NCBI RefSeq assembly: GCF_020283565.1
Contig: NC_060065.1
Span: 51,014,409-51,078,408 of the forward strand
Direction of reading: 5' to 3'
Length of the DNA: 64,000 nt
Source: Trifolium pratense
Lineage: Eukaryota > Streptophyta > Magnoliopsida > Fabales > Fabaceae
Of the stretch, positions 45,817 to 55,893 are shown in pieces. Both the position numbers and the translations under genes were made by a program. A model generated the notes under the pieces. That model did not search any database and was not told the origin of the DNA. It worked only from the letters and a program-made list of their open reading frames with translations. Each line of letters opens with the position of its first letter. The first letter of the stretch is position 1.

Positions 45817-46214
45817 ACACATACCACAATTATTGCTACAAGTAGTGATAAGAAATTTTAGCGTTTTAAGCATTTAATTATGAAGGATTTCCGGTTGAAG
45901 ACAAAAATTATCTTGTGTGTCCGACACAATCTATCTATGACGATGATTAATTATTATTAAATAACGATGAAAATTTTATATTTATAACTCTTTTTAAAAG
46001 GTCAATGAGTACAAAGATGAGATCTAAGATATCCCAACTATGTTGGTACCATCAAGAAATCACCTATATGGTTCTCGAGAATTATATAAAACAAAAATAA
46101 GAATAAAAATAATACATAGGGACCTTGGGGGACTATACCAGAATCCAAAGTGTAAAAATATCTCTGCCTCGTTAAAAGTCTTACTAAGGAAAATTCAATA
46201 AGCTAAAACCTTGA

Positions 46215-46569
46215 TCTTAGAAATGGGTATTGGTCCTAACTCATCCTTACAAAATTGGCTTGTAAGGTGAGGATTGTCACTTGCTTATAAACACTTGTCA
46301 AGGTCATCTCACAACAGATGTGAGACTTCTTAACACACCCCCTCACGCCCAGCATTATTGGGCTTGGTGCGTGGATATAAACGGTGGGTGACCCGATAGC
46401 GGAAACCTGATAACAAGTGGCCCAACGGATCGGGGAGAGACTCTGATACCATCTTAGAAATGAGTATTTGGTCTAACTCATCCTTACAAAACCGGCTTGT
46501 AAGGTGAGGATTGCCACCTTATAAACACTTGTCAAGATCATCTCACAACCGATGTGAGACTTCTTAACA
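46215..46569 (-). mobile_element. Complete TRIM retrotransposon, 355 bp, 5-bp TSD
   Basis: Two LTR-like direct repeats (46452-46569 as 5' LTR and 46215-46335 as 3' LTR on the minus strand) start tgttaagaagtctcacat. Next to the 5' LTR, on the minus strand, is tggtatcagag, the initiator-Met tRNA primer-binding site (46441-46451). A purine-rich gcgtgaggggg tract precedes the 3' LTR. TSD cttga is at 46210-46214 and 46570-46574. There is no coding capacity. The two LTRs differ at several sites, so the insertion is not very recent. Confidence 0.9.
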
Positions 46570-46679
46570 CTTGATGAAAAAGAGAGTGCAAAGATTAAAA
46601 AAAAAAATTAGGCATAAACAACAAAATTAACAAAACCTATATAAAGGTAAACATATATATATATAGCCTATTGTTATTA

Positions 46680-47600
46680 TTAGTAGATAAACCAACGTTT
46701 GTCATTTTATCGGCACAACAATTATCTTCTATAAAAATGTGAATTACTTTGAAATCTATTTGTGAAAGAAGATACATGTGATTCTGTCATCTGTTGTAAA
46801 GAGTCCAAGGGATATTGTGTGGTTGATTGAAAGTCAATGTAACCAATTGTGAGAATTCGTTTCTAGCTAAAGATGATGTCCACCCATATATCAAAAGCAA
46901 TTTTGATGGCTAAATAATAGCTCCCATAAATTCAGCTTGGAGAGCAAAAGCATAACAACCTAAAAAATTAGCTTAATGGCCACTAAGCACACCACCTCAA
47001 TCTGATTGTAAGGATTAATATCATGATCAGCTCCATCTGAGTTGCATTTAGTCCAAGATATTAAAGGTGGATGCCAAAAGATCTCCTGAATTTTATGAGT
47101 CTTTGAAGGATGAATTTTCACGTTAAAAGCTTTAATAAGAATCACAAATTCTACCATGTTAGAAGCGGTTTTTCGTAAAAAAAAAAAAAAACGGTTGAAA
47201 TGTTAGTATAATTTTCAGTGAGAGAAATATTAGAAATAATAGTATTAACAACAACTCTCCAATCTATTTTCTTATCCTGAAATCTACAACTATTACATAC
47301 CGCAAAACCAAATAGTGTTAAAAATATTAATAATTCCACTCTGGATGGCCAGCTTACATTGGCCACACAAAACCTTATCCCAAGAGGCGAGGATATGTTC
47401 TCGACATTAGTGTCAATATGTATATCAATGATATTTTGCAACCAACTCTAAATTTGATTGGTAAAAGGACAAAGACAAAAAAGATGCAAAGAGAATTCTA
47501 GGTTAGCACCACAAAGATCACATTTAGAAACAATGCACAACCTCTAGAACAAAGGTTTTCATCGGTTGGTTATTAGCTTATCATGAATGAAGACATATTT
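46680..47600 (-). pseudogene. LINE ORF2 3' remnant (zf-RVT and RNase H)
   Basis: Reading the minus strand downwards, 47580-47440 encodes a zinc-knuckle-like piece CDLCGANLEFSLHLFCLCPF, typical of the zf-RVT region after the reverse transcriptase. About 47080-47030 encodes WHPPLISWTKCNSDGA, the start of the RNase H domain, followed by a broken FALQAEFMGAI piece. 46745-46690 encodes IFIEDNCCADKMTNVG, the RNase H C-terminus. Stops and frameshifts interrupt all parts, so it is dead. The 5' three quarters of the LINE are absent. Confidence 0.75.
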
Positions 47601-48564
47601 TAGTGCTCAAGAAATTAAAACTATGAAACTTAATTTGATCTCTCTAAAAAGTGAAAACAAATTTTAGTACTTGAGAAAAGAAAAAAATAAAATTTGTCAA
47701 GAAATAATAAAACTGTTTCACACTAAAATTGCATATTCTTAGTATAGTTTCTAATGGTTTGTAACCTGACCCGAATTGCACCAAAAGCCTAATCTCATTA
47801 ACACTTTAACGTGACAATGTCACATTTTTAACACGGATTTGAGTGTAGTTGGTTAAAAACGGGGTTCTTTTAATCCCCATTTTGCACTAGTAAAATTATT
47901 AGTAGTAGACGATATACGTTGAAATTTCAAAATAATATTACACCCTTAAATAAATAACGATACGTTGAAAAAATATATATTGTATATGCATGCATGGTTT
48001 CCCTTGCGTTTCGTACATGGTTATCCATCGTATCTTGACCTATTCTTCAAAATCCCAGTGTTGCTGGAGGCCTCAATAACAGTCATGCGTCACCATATCT
48101 ATATATTGTGTATTTTAATTAATTATTTTAAAGTACACATCATATACATTGATCATCAATCACATAGTATATGCTTGTTTTTGGCAATCACACTTTGAGC
48201 AAAATTGGAAGCTTGGTTGCGACTTGCTTATTCTAAATTAATTTATAATTAGCTGAATAATAATAATATATATGTTTATAATGTGAATGTTGTTATATAT
48301 GTTATTGTTGTGTGGTTATCAAAACTCCAACAAACTTGTAATTAATTAAAAAATAAATCCAACAAAACTTTGAATCTTTGCATGGCTTTGTTTCGTTATT
48401 GTTTTTTGTTATGTTAATGGTTGCGTGCGAGGTGCATGGCTCTGAGCTACACGTAGGATGATCACACCATAGCTTAAAAGAATATATTGCATTATGATGA
48501 CGCTCTAATGTTTACTAATTGGGAAATGCATGGAACTTTAATTAAAATAAAAAATTAAACAAAC

Positions 48565-48975
48565 TTAATTCATATCATTAACTAATAAATGTTCAATACA
48601 TAAGGAAATACTCTCAAATCTATGGAAACTAGCCCAAACATTAGCCGCCCTAGCAAGAGTATAAACAACCAAATTCGCTTGTCTTCTAACAAACTTAACC
48701 TCAAAGTTTACATAAGAAGATGACATAAGAAGAATAATGTTGTTAACAATTAAACTAAATTCCGAATTGCCCCGTCTTCTCGAATGGATAGCGTCAACCA
48801 ACAACTTTGAGTCACTTTCAAATTGAACTCGTTCAAATCCACAATGAATAGCCTCTTTCATAGCATGTAATAGTGTCAATGTTTCGTCTTTCACTATGGA
48901 ATAAAAAAGTTGCTGCAATTGAGTCAAGTCAGCCACAAAATACCCATTAATATCATAAAAGCAAAGGGTTTGCAA
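48565..48975 (-). CDS. RNase H-like (RVT_3) domain protein, probably a fragment
   Basis: A 136-codon open frame resembles plant RVT_3 RNase H-like domains: DETLTLLHAMKEAIHCGFERV carries the Glu, FESDSKLLVDAI carries the second acidic residue, and VKFVRRQANLVVYTLARAA is the C-terminal block. The first strand with the WxKxNxDG motif is missing, as is the last catalytic Asp (VVYTLA where relatives have VAHxLA). It is probably a decayed retroelement or RVT_3 gene fragment, distinct from the LINE remnant beside it. Functional status is doubtful. Confidence 0.5.
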   Translation of the reverse strand: MQTLCFYDINGYFVADLTQLQQLFYSIVKDETLTLLHAMKEAIHCGFERVQFESDSKLLVDAIHSRRRGNSEFSLIVNNIILLMSSSYVNFEVKFVRRQANLVVYTLARAANVWASFHRFESISLCIEHLLVNDMN

Positions 48976-50581
48976 TGTTGGCGCTTAAACAAACTCACAC
49001 GTGATACAGAGTGAGGGTATGATTACAATTTAAGAATGCAACAATAATTTTTTGGCAACTCATTCAATTTGAAGATGGGCCGAGCCCAAACAAGAGAAGG
49101 AAGTGAATATAAATTCTCTTTAGGCCTTCGTGATTTTTTGTACCCCTCGAAAATCCAATTTTGCCCTAAAAAATTCGGTTCGTAGAAATCAAAATTTTTT
49201 TTTAGTTTAAATTCAGGAAAAATTTGATAAACAGAAACCGAAGTTTTTATAGTCAAAAAAAAAAAATCCAAGGAATGAAAAAGAAACACGAAGAACCTAA
49301 AGAGAAATTTTCGAAAGTGAATGCCTTGTTAATTTCCCAATTCCCAAAACTATAACAACTTGGCTAGAAATATCTGAAAACTATTCTTTTAGCCTCCAGC
49401 ATTGCTCTTAGGCTCTTTAAATATTTGAAATTATCCTTCAAATACAATCCAAACAGGTAGGATTTTGGAAGGTAATTTTTGAAACTTACTAACATAGGAA
49501 TCTTTTTTAAATTTTTTTACAGGTTTCGATAAGTGAATTTGGATCTTTTAATTTTCAGCACTTTCTCTCATTTTCCTCGTACCGCCATAATCTTAACCAT
49601 TCATTTAATATTTTCTCTCTCTCTTCTTTTTTTTCTTTGTAGCTGAATCAACAATTAAATTTTTTAAAAAAAAAAAGAAAAGAGAAAGTTGCACATAAAA
49701 AACTGAAAAGTATCCAAATTCAATATAAATAGGTTCTCCATGATTCTTGAAGCAATCCTTCATCCTTACAAGATCCTTCTCCATGATTTCATCATCAATG
49801 GATCTTGCAAGCTGCTTAATGTTATTTCATGTCTTGATCACATATGAATTGATTTTATAATTCAATTGACTATGAGAATAGGAATTGAATTTAGACCTAG
49901 ATTAGTTGTTCAGTGTTCAATTGCTTTAGAAATAAATGGATTGTTCATTGTGAGTTATATATGGATCAATGTTTTCAAATCCTCGATTGATTAAAAATCT
50001 TACCAAGAAATTGGGCATTTGTGGTTAATCGAGAGGATTAGGTACCAAGACATTGGACTTAATCAATTAAATTGTTCTCTCTTAGTTTCATGAAAGTACT
50101 TTGTTAGAATTCGCTCAATTACCAAATTACATACAATCGAATGAATCGAAATGGATCCGACCGTTCTTACCTTTTTGTGAAATACTGAAATTTAGTCTTA
50201 ATTTCAAGTATCCTTTAGATGAAAATCCCCCCTATGTCTTTTATAATTTCTTTAAGTAAGTGTTTCAATTGTGTTGTTTATAGAGTAGTACAATCCCTGA
50301 GAATCGAATATTTTATTACTTGACAGCTATAAAGTTCACTTGTTATAAAAAACTAACAGAGCATTTAACCTATAAGCTATAAATTATATGCTAGCTTATT
50401 TGTCTTCTCAAACGTAGCCATAGTAAAATGAGTTGGTGGTTCATAAGATAGCAAACTAAAATTTAAATTTTAACAAAAGAAGTATCTATATCTATATTTA
50501 AATTTAAATTCTCTAATTACATGGGACAAAAGTAAAAAATAAAAACACACAAACTATTAAAAGACAATGATAGCACCTTTG

Positions 50582-52027
50582 TTAGGATTTAAAAGCTTCA
50601 AGTCCTTGTTCAATAACAGAACAGAAATATTCAAATTCTCCACTTTTGAATACCAACCCAACCTCAATTCCACCATCTCTATCTCCACTTTCAGCAATAG
50701 ACATACACTTAAAAGAATGCACCATTTCAACTTTAACAGGTTTTCCAAATCCAAAATCAGTCTCATAAACATTAAACTTAGGTGAACCTGTCACCAACAA
50801 AACACTTCCAAATTCAAACATATTCTTAAATGTATCTCTCCATTCTTCAACATTTTTAAAAGGTTCATTTTTCATTTCACTTATTGCCCTTTCAATTACC
50901 TTAACAGCTTTCACAAAACCATCTTCACCCTTCATATCTTTTCTCTTCACTGTTGCATGACATAGTGTTAAACAATTCCCAAAATACCCTTCTGGTATTT
51001 TGTACCCAAGTCTATCTCTACAATCACCTGCAAAACGAAAAAACTCTTCTTTTTCATCATTATTATCATTTCTATATCTTGTTTTAACCAAATTAGCCCA
51101 AACAAAACCACAAGTTACAACAAATTTAGATAAAAATTGTGGCTTTATAATTTCATGATCATTTTTATTCCATTGACTAAGTGCCCATTTTTTCATTCTC
51201 TCAATTTCTTCTTTTCCAAAAACAATAGTTGCTTTAAAATAATCTTCAACCACTTCATGATGTTCTTCAATAGTTTGAGTTTGAGTTTGACCAATGAGTT
51301 TATTCTTCCATGTTTTTCTTTCTTCAAAATAGTCTCTTAAGAAAACATTCTCAATTAACCCTTTTGGGTCCCTCAAAATATCTCTATCAAAACAAGGCGT
51401 TGACTTTAAGTCAACACTTTCACATTTTTTATGGATTAAAGACCAAGTCTTCATGAAATGACTACAACAACTATCATCCATAACATGACAATATGTGATT
51501 GCAATGCAAAGACCATTGTTAGGAAAAACAGAAGCTTGCAAAGACAACAAAGGAAAGACAAAGGTGTTGTTATCTTCATTGTCATTGTCATTGTCATTGT
51601 CATCGTGGATTGTTTTATGTGTTAATTTTGGAACAAGGTGGTTAAAGTCTTTGATATTTTTCAGTTTGTAATTGGCTGAAAGATGGTTGAAATCTTCGGA
51701 AGATTCGACGATGGTAAAAGGGACAGAGTCTTTTTCAGTGCAGAGAATGAAGGGTTTGTTTGGTGTTGGTGGAGAGATGAGATTTCCAGCAAGAGGGAAG
51801 AAATGTTGAAGAGTGAGAGATAGTGATTGTTTGAGAGATGGAAAAGTTGTTTGGCAAAAATGGTTTGTCGACTGAGGAAATCGATAGAAGAATTGGCGTC
51901 GAACATAGATTGGACCTGCTAAAGGTAAGTCAAGAAATGTAAGAGGAAGACAAATTTTTGTTGTTGATGATGGAAAAATCATAGTTTGTTCAATAAGCTT
52001 ATGTTTTGTTCCTATAAGCTCTGCCAT
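50582..52027 (-). CDS. BAHD acyltransferase, clade I (malonyl/aromatic acyltransferase-like)
   Basis: Intronless, 481 residues from the ATG at 52027; the frame stays open to an ATG at 52147 (521 residues), but the extra 40 residues do not look like the family. The N-terminal half has PLTFLDLPLAGPIYVRRQFFYRFP and LTLQHFFPLAGNLISPP. The catalytic HxxxD is HVMDD (His181, Asp185), YFGNC marks the clade of anthocyanin/flavonoid acyltransferases, and the structural DFGWG motif is DFGFG (from residue 424). An acidic Asp-Asn run (about residues 142-152) is encoded by a hexanucleotide repeat. Likely reaction: acyl-CoA-dependent, often malonyl-CoA-dependent, acylation of a phenolic glycoside in the cytosol; the exact substrate cannot be read. 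It is clearly diverged from the three other BAHD copies here. Confidence 0.88.
   Translation of the reverse strand: MAELIGTKHKLIEQTMIFPSSTTKICLPLTFLDLPLAGPIYVRRQFFYRFPQSTNHFCQTTFPSLKQSLSLTLQHFFPLAGNLISPPTPNKPFILCTEKDSVPFTIVESSEDFNHLSANYKLKNIKDFNHLVPKLTHKTIHDDNDNDNDNEDNNTFVFPLLSLQASVFPNNGLCIAITYCHVMDDSCCSHFMKTWSLIHKKCESVDLKSTPCFDRDILRDPKGLIENVFLRDYFEERKTWKNKLIGQTQTQTIEEHHEVVEDYFKATIVFGKEEIERMKKWALSQWNKNDHEIIKPQFLSKFVVTCGFVWANLVKTRYRNDNNDEKEEFFRFAGDCRDRLGYKIPEGYFGNCLTLCHATVKRKDMKGEDGFVKAVKVIERAISEMKNEPFKNVEEWRDTFKNMFEFGSVLLVTGSPKFNVYETDFGFGKPVKVEMVHSFKCMSIAESGDRDGGIEVGLVFKSGEFEYFCSVIEQGLEAFKS
51576..51605 (-). repeat. Coding hexanucleotide repeat (Asp-Asn run)
   Basis: On the plus strand cattgt/tcattg units are repeated about four to five times, coding alternating Asp and Asn on the minus strand. 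Units of six keep the frame, so length changes would be tolerated. Confidence 0.85.
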
Positions 52028-52147
52028 GAATTCTATGAAATTTGAAGGATGTGATGAGAAGCTATTGTAATGAAGCAATTTATATACTTTTTCAAAGGAA
52101 ATTTCTGAATAACTTGAATGAAAATCAAAGGAAAAGTAACTAAGCAT

Positions 52148-53065
52148 ATACTATGATTTATTTACAATTTTTTTATATGAAATGTTATTTCCTACTAGTT
52201 AAAGTAAATATATTAAAGGATAGAATGAGTGGAAAATGTTGTTGAGTACAAATAAGTTCTTGGTAAGGGGTGGGAGGAAACAAGGAAATTTCTGAAACAT
52301 ATATTATAGTTACTGAGTCAAGTCTTTGTATTTATGTTTGTCTATTAGCTTTGTGATTTCATGTTTTCTAGCTAAGTCTTCTTTGCATGATTTTTTAATG
52401 CCTCAGTCTGAAAACAATCTTTAGTCTTCTTTGCAGGATAGTAGGAAACTCAGGACTGATTAAAATAACAAAAGATAAGTCTTCTTTGCATGATTATTTT
52501 TTTGCCTCTGTGTTGTGGATGTATCGAAAACAATTTTTAGTCAGACTATACTTATTTTTAGATGAAATCCGGATTATCATGGTATCATCCCTTAAAAACC
52601 GAAAGTTGTTATAAGATTAATTGACATCATGGTGTCAAAATTATTTTAACACCAAATATTATCCTTCCAATCTAATTTAATAAAATCAAAGCCGCAACTG
52701 AATGCAACTGAATGTTTTAACTTCTATCAAGAATTGTACAATCACACATTTAGCAATCGTTCTGCCTGTATTAAAGTAAATTGAATTGAATTGCTCATTA
52801 CTGTATGTCAAGTGCAATTCTTGCCCGAACCTTTTTTTTTTACTAAAAACCAACTATCTTTATTCATTTAAATTCATTATATATTCAAGTTCGCTAAAAA
52901 CTAAAAGGATTATATGCGAATTAGTCACTGCACCCGAGTTAATAGCATAAAACGGCATAATGGCAAAGCCTACAATTTATGACAAAATTCAAATGTCTGA
53001 AACTGTCATGCCTCTGGACCTGCAACGTTGAAGTGCTAAAGTCATTGAATTATCAAGTTCTTTGC
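52148..53065. other. Intergenic between two BAHD loci
   Basis: Promoter of the gene at 50582-52027 on the left, 3' flank of the BAHD pseudogene on the right. The motif agtcttctttgcatgatt occurs twice (about 52375-52400 and 52476-52495). Nothing else recognised. Confidence 0.5.
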
Positions 53066-54486
53066 TCATTCACATGCTACAGAAGTACAGATATCATCAA
53101 GTTGGCCTTGAAAGATGTTCATGAAATTAGCCATTTGAGACCTCTCGAGGGACAAAACAATCTCAATTCCACTTCCACCATCTCTACAATCAGATAGAGA
53201 AATAATACCGGACGAATCATGATGAACTACATCAGATTTCTTAGGCTTCCCCCACCCAAAATCAGTCCCATAAACATCAAGTTTAGGTGATCCAGAAACC
53301 AGTACAACAGACTTACCTGGTTTAAATAATTCCTTAAAATCAACAATCATCGTTTCAGATCCAAACACAGCATCACTCTTGAAATCTCTTATCCTCGTAT
53401 CAATACCATTTGCCGCGACAACAATGCCATCTTTTCCAACTAACTCACATCTGTTTACAGCCACAATATAAGATGCAAGACAATTTCCAAAATAAGTTTT
53501 TGGTAATGAAAATTCAGGACGACCGCGGCAATCTGCAAAAAACAGGAAGTAGCATAGATCATCATCAACAACAATAGAATCACCTTGATCACTTTGCTCC
53601 GAGTTTACCATACAGAACCAAATCAAGGAACATGTTACCACAAAAGTTGACATGTCTTGTGATGTTTCTATACATTTATCAACTACCCACTTCTTCAATT
53701 TCTGAATTTGTTCATGACTCAACACTAAACAAGTTCGTACATTTTTAGGATACACATTCGGAACGAGATCTGCCAATTCCACTTTTTCTAATACATTCTC
53801 TTGTGTTTCTTGTAAGCAGGTTATCTTAGGATCCTTGGGGTATTAAGTATTGTATGTCTTTCATGTGAAGGAAGATCAAGAGGCAGAGAGTGTTCAAGAG
53901 ATGAATTGTTTTTGTTGTTTGCTCTGTTTTTTGAAACAGAGGCCCAAAATTTCATGAAATGGTGAAGTGATTTTCCGTCTGCAGCTACATGTTTGAACGC
54001 GAGACAGATAGATCAACCAGAGTTCCGCATAATAGTTACTTGAATGGCCATTATTGGAATGACTCTTGTGTTGTTCTGCTCAGTACTAGGTGGAGGCAAA
54101 TTTGGAACAAGAGAATGCCAGTTTTGAGCATCTTGTGAATCTGATATGAGAAGGTTGAAGTCTGCTGAGGATTCAGCGACGGTGAAAGAGAGAGTGTCGG
54201 TGTTGAGGTAACGTATGTAAGGGGCATCTTGGGAATTTTGAGGGATGATGAGGTTGGAGGAGAAGGGGAAGAAGTGTTGGAGAGTTAAGGAAAGAGAGTG
54301 TTTGAGAATGGGAAGTGTAGTTTGAAGGAAGTGATGAGTTGGATGAGGGAAGTGATAGAAGAATATGCGTTTAATGGGTTGTTGGCAGTAAAACCATGTA
54401 GTGTCGAAGACAGTGAGGGGGAGTGTGGTTGGTGAAGGAAGTGAACAGGGTGGTGGTGCAACTTGACTCTGCTCTATCACCTTCAT
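53066..54486 (-). pseudogene. BAHD acyltransferase pseudogene (stop plus frameshift)
   Basis: It is nearly a full-length copy of the gene at 61594-62991. The first 158 codons are open from MKVIEQSQVAPPP, and then a TGA (54013-54015) replaces the TTA leucine codon just before the HxxxD region, which still reads HVAAD. A one-base deletion near 53834-53836 (CCAAGG where the intact gene has CCAAAAG) shifts the frame. The remainder is open again from ELADLVPNVYP through YFGNC and DFGWG to the stop at 53066. Two independent disabling lesions make loss of function very likely. It has an unusual palindrome upstream. Recent loss is suggested by high similarity to the intact copy. Confidence 0.9.
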
Positions 54487-54684
54487 GATTGTGTTGTTCA
54501 TGTTTGTGACTTTGTTGTAAATGGAGGAATATATGTTATTTGGTCATGACACTCGTGGAGTATTTTATAATAATTTCCTCATATGATTGGAATGGTAGGG
54601 ATTTGTATCCCTCCAATTATTCTCTCATATGGAGGGATACAAATCCTTACCATTCCAATCATATGAGAAAATTATTATAAAATA

Positions 54685-55893
54685 GGTTTAATTATTCAAA
54701 TGGTCCCTTAAAAATATTTTAGGTTTCACAATGGTCCCTTAAAGAAAAAAAGGTCTGGATTGGTCCCTTAAAGACATCTCCGCTAGTCATATTGGTCATT
54801 TCCATTAATTTTTGACAAAAACGTTAAATGGTGCAAAAAAAACACTTTTCATCTTCTTCCTCCTCCCTTCTTCATCTTCTGCCTCCATTCTTCTTCATTA
54901 GAGCTGTAAAAAGGGCCTTAAGGGGCCGGCCCTTTAAGGGGCGGACCCACTTATTCCTGATTATTAATTTTATTTAAATTTTAAACAATTTTTCTAGTGT
55001 CGTGAACTTATTCTCTTTTTCTTCAATCAGCACTGTCCACGATCGGCACCCTAAAAAAACTGTGTTTAAAATTTAAATAAAATTAATAATCAGGAATAAG
55101 TGGGTCCGCCCCTTAAAGGGCCGGCCCCTTAAGGCCCTTTTTACAGCTCTATTCTTCATCTTTTTCATAAACATCATAAAAAATATACTCAAATCTTCAA
55201 TCAACCTTCAAACAAACTCTAAAATTCATCTTTTTCCCCAAATTTCCAACATCACCTTCTTCCTCAATTTGTCTCTTCAATTTCCTTCTAAAGCTTAAAC
55301 CAAGCAAGTATTGGTTGATTTATGTTCAATATCACGTTTTGAAGATTTTTCAATCGTTAATTTTGCGTGAGTTTGCTTGAATCATGTTTTGGTCATTTTT
55401 ATGTTCTTAAGTTGTTGTTTCGATTTTCAAAATATAAGCATCCACTATGAAATCTAAGCATAGATTCGTGACCAGTGCTAAAAATCAAGTGAATTTGTGT
55501 ATTCTTTTGTGATTTTTGAAGCCGATTTGAGTTTTTTTGTGAAAGCTCCATTGAAGGTCAATGGTGTGTTCATGGTGTCCATTGAAGAAGATGAAGAAAT
55601 GGAGAGAAAAAATAGTTGTTGATGGTGTATTGCTAGATGTGGTAGGCATACAAAATCAAATGGTTACTATTTTGACAAAAGAATCAAAGGTTAAGATTAA
55701 ATGATTTATTAAGATCTATGGTGGACCACATGTAATGTTGGTCCACCTAATATATTTGGTGTTAATAAATTAACGGAAGGGACCAATGTGACAAACGTGA
55801 TATCAATAAGGGATCAATTCAGACTTTTTTTTTCTTTAAGGGACCATAATGAAACCTAAAATATCTTTAAGGGACCATTTAACTAATTAAGCC
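54685..55893. mobile_element. Mutator-type element, 1209 bp, 9-bp TSD
   Basis: The ends ggtttaattattcaaatggt and aactaattaagcc start inverted repeats with tggtcccttaa/ttaagggacca blocks. 9-bp repeats tataaaata flank it at 54676-54684 and 55894-55902. The interior has a pyrimidine-rich cttcttcctcc stretch, a long non-TIR core up to 55700, and a nested hAT MITE. No transposase ORF. The core may contain captured plant sequence, but I do not recognise it. Confidence 0.88.
54899..55151. mobile_element. hAT MITE with near-perfect 88-bp TIRs, 8-bp TSD
   Basis: It begins tagagctgtaaaaagggcc and ends with the exact complement. The arms (54899 to about 54988 and about 55064-55151) pair almost perfectly and include the GC-rich block aaggggccggccctttaagg. 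TSD ttcttcat is at 54891-54898 and 55152-55159. The TIR start resembles the nDart-type hAT terminus. The near-identity of the arms suggests recent activity. It is nested inside the Mutator-type element. Confidence 0.92.

Larger units (their letters stand above)
41192..50581. other. Intergenic 9.4 kb between MYB and the BAHD cluster
   Basis: No intact gene. The MYB promoter lies at the left (41192 to about 41700). Listed separately: solo TRIM LTR 41885, micro-insertion 42021, SINEs 42870, 43416 and 45701, MITE 44356, AAT microsatellite 45615, TRIM 46215, LINE remnant 46680 and RNase H-like fragment 48565. 44060-44290 is less AT-rich and has short ORFs on both strands without family resemblance. 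49030-49310 has a weak minus-strand ORF that looks like a repeat. 49400-50550 shows nothing recognisable. Confidence 0.55.

Noticed and set aside
49023..49289. 88-codon minus-strand ORF
   Set aside because: Looks like repeat-derived sequence with T-run-encoded Phe stretches; no domain.
51137..51340. Plus-strand ORF inside the BAHD gene
   Set aside because: Antisense to the intact acyltransferase.
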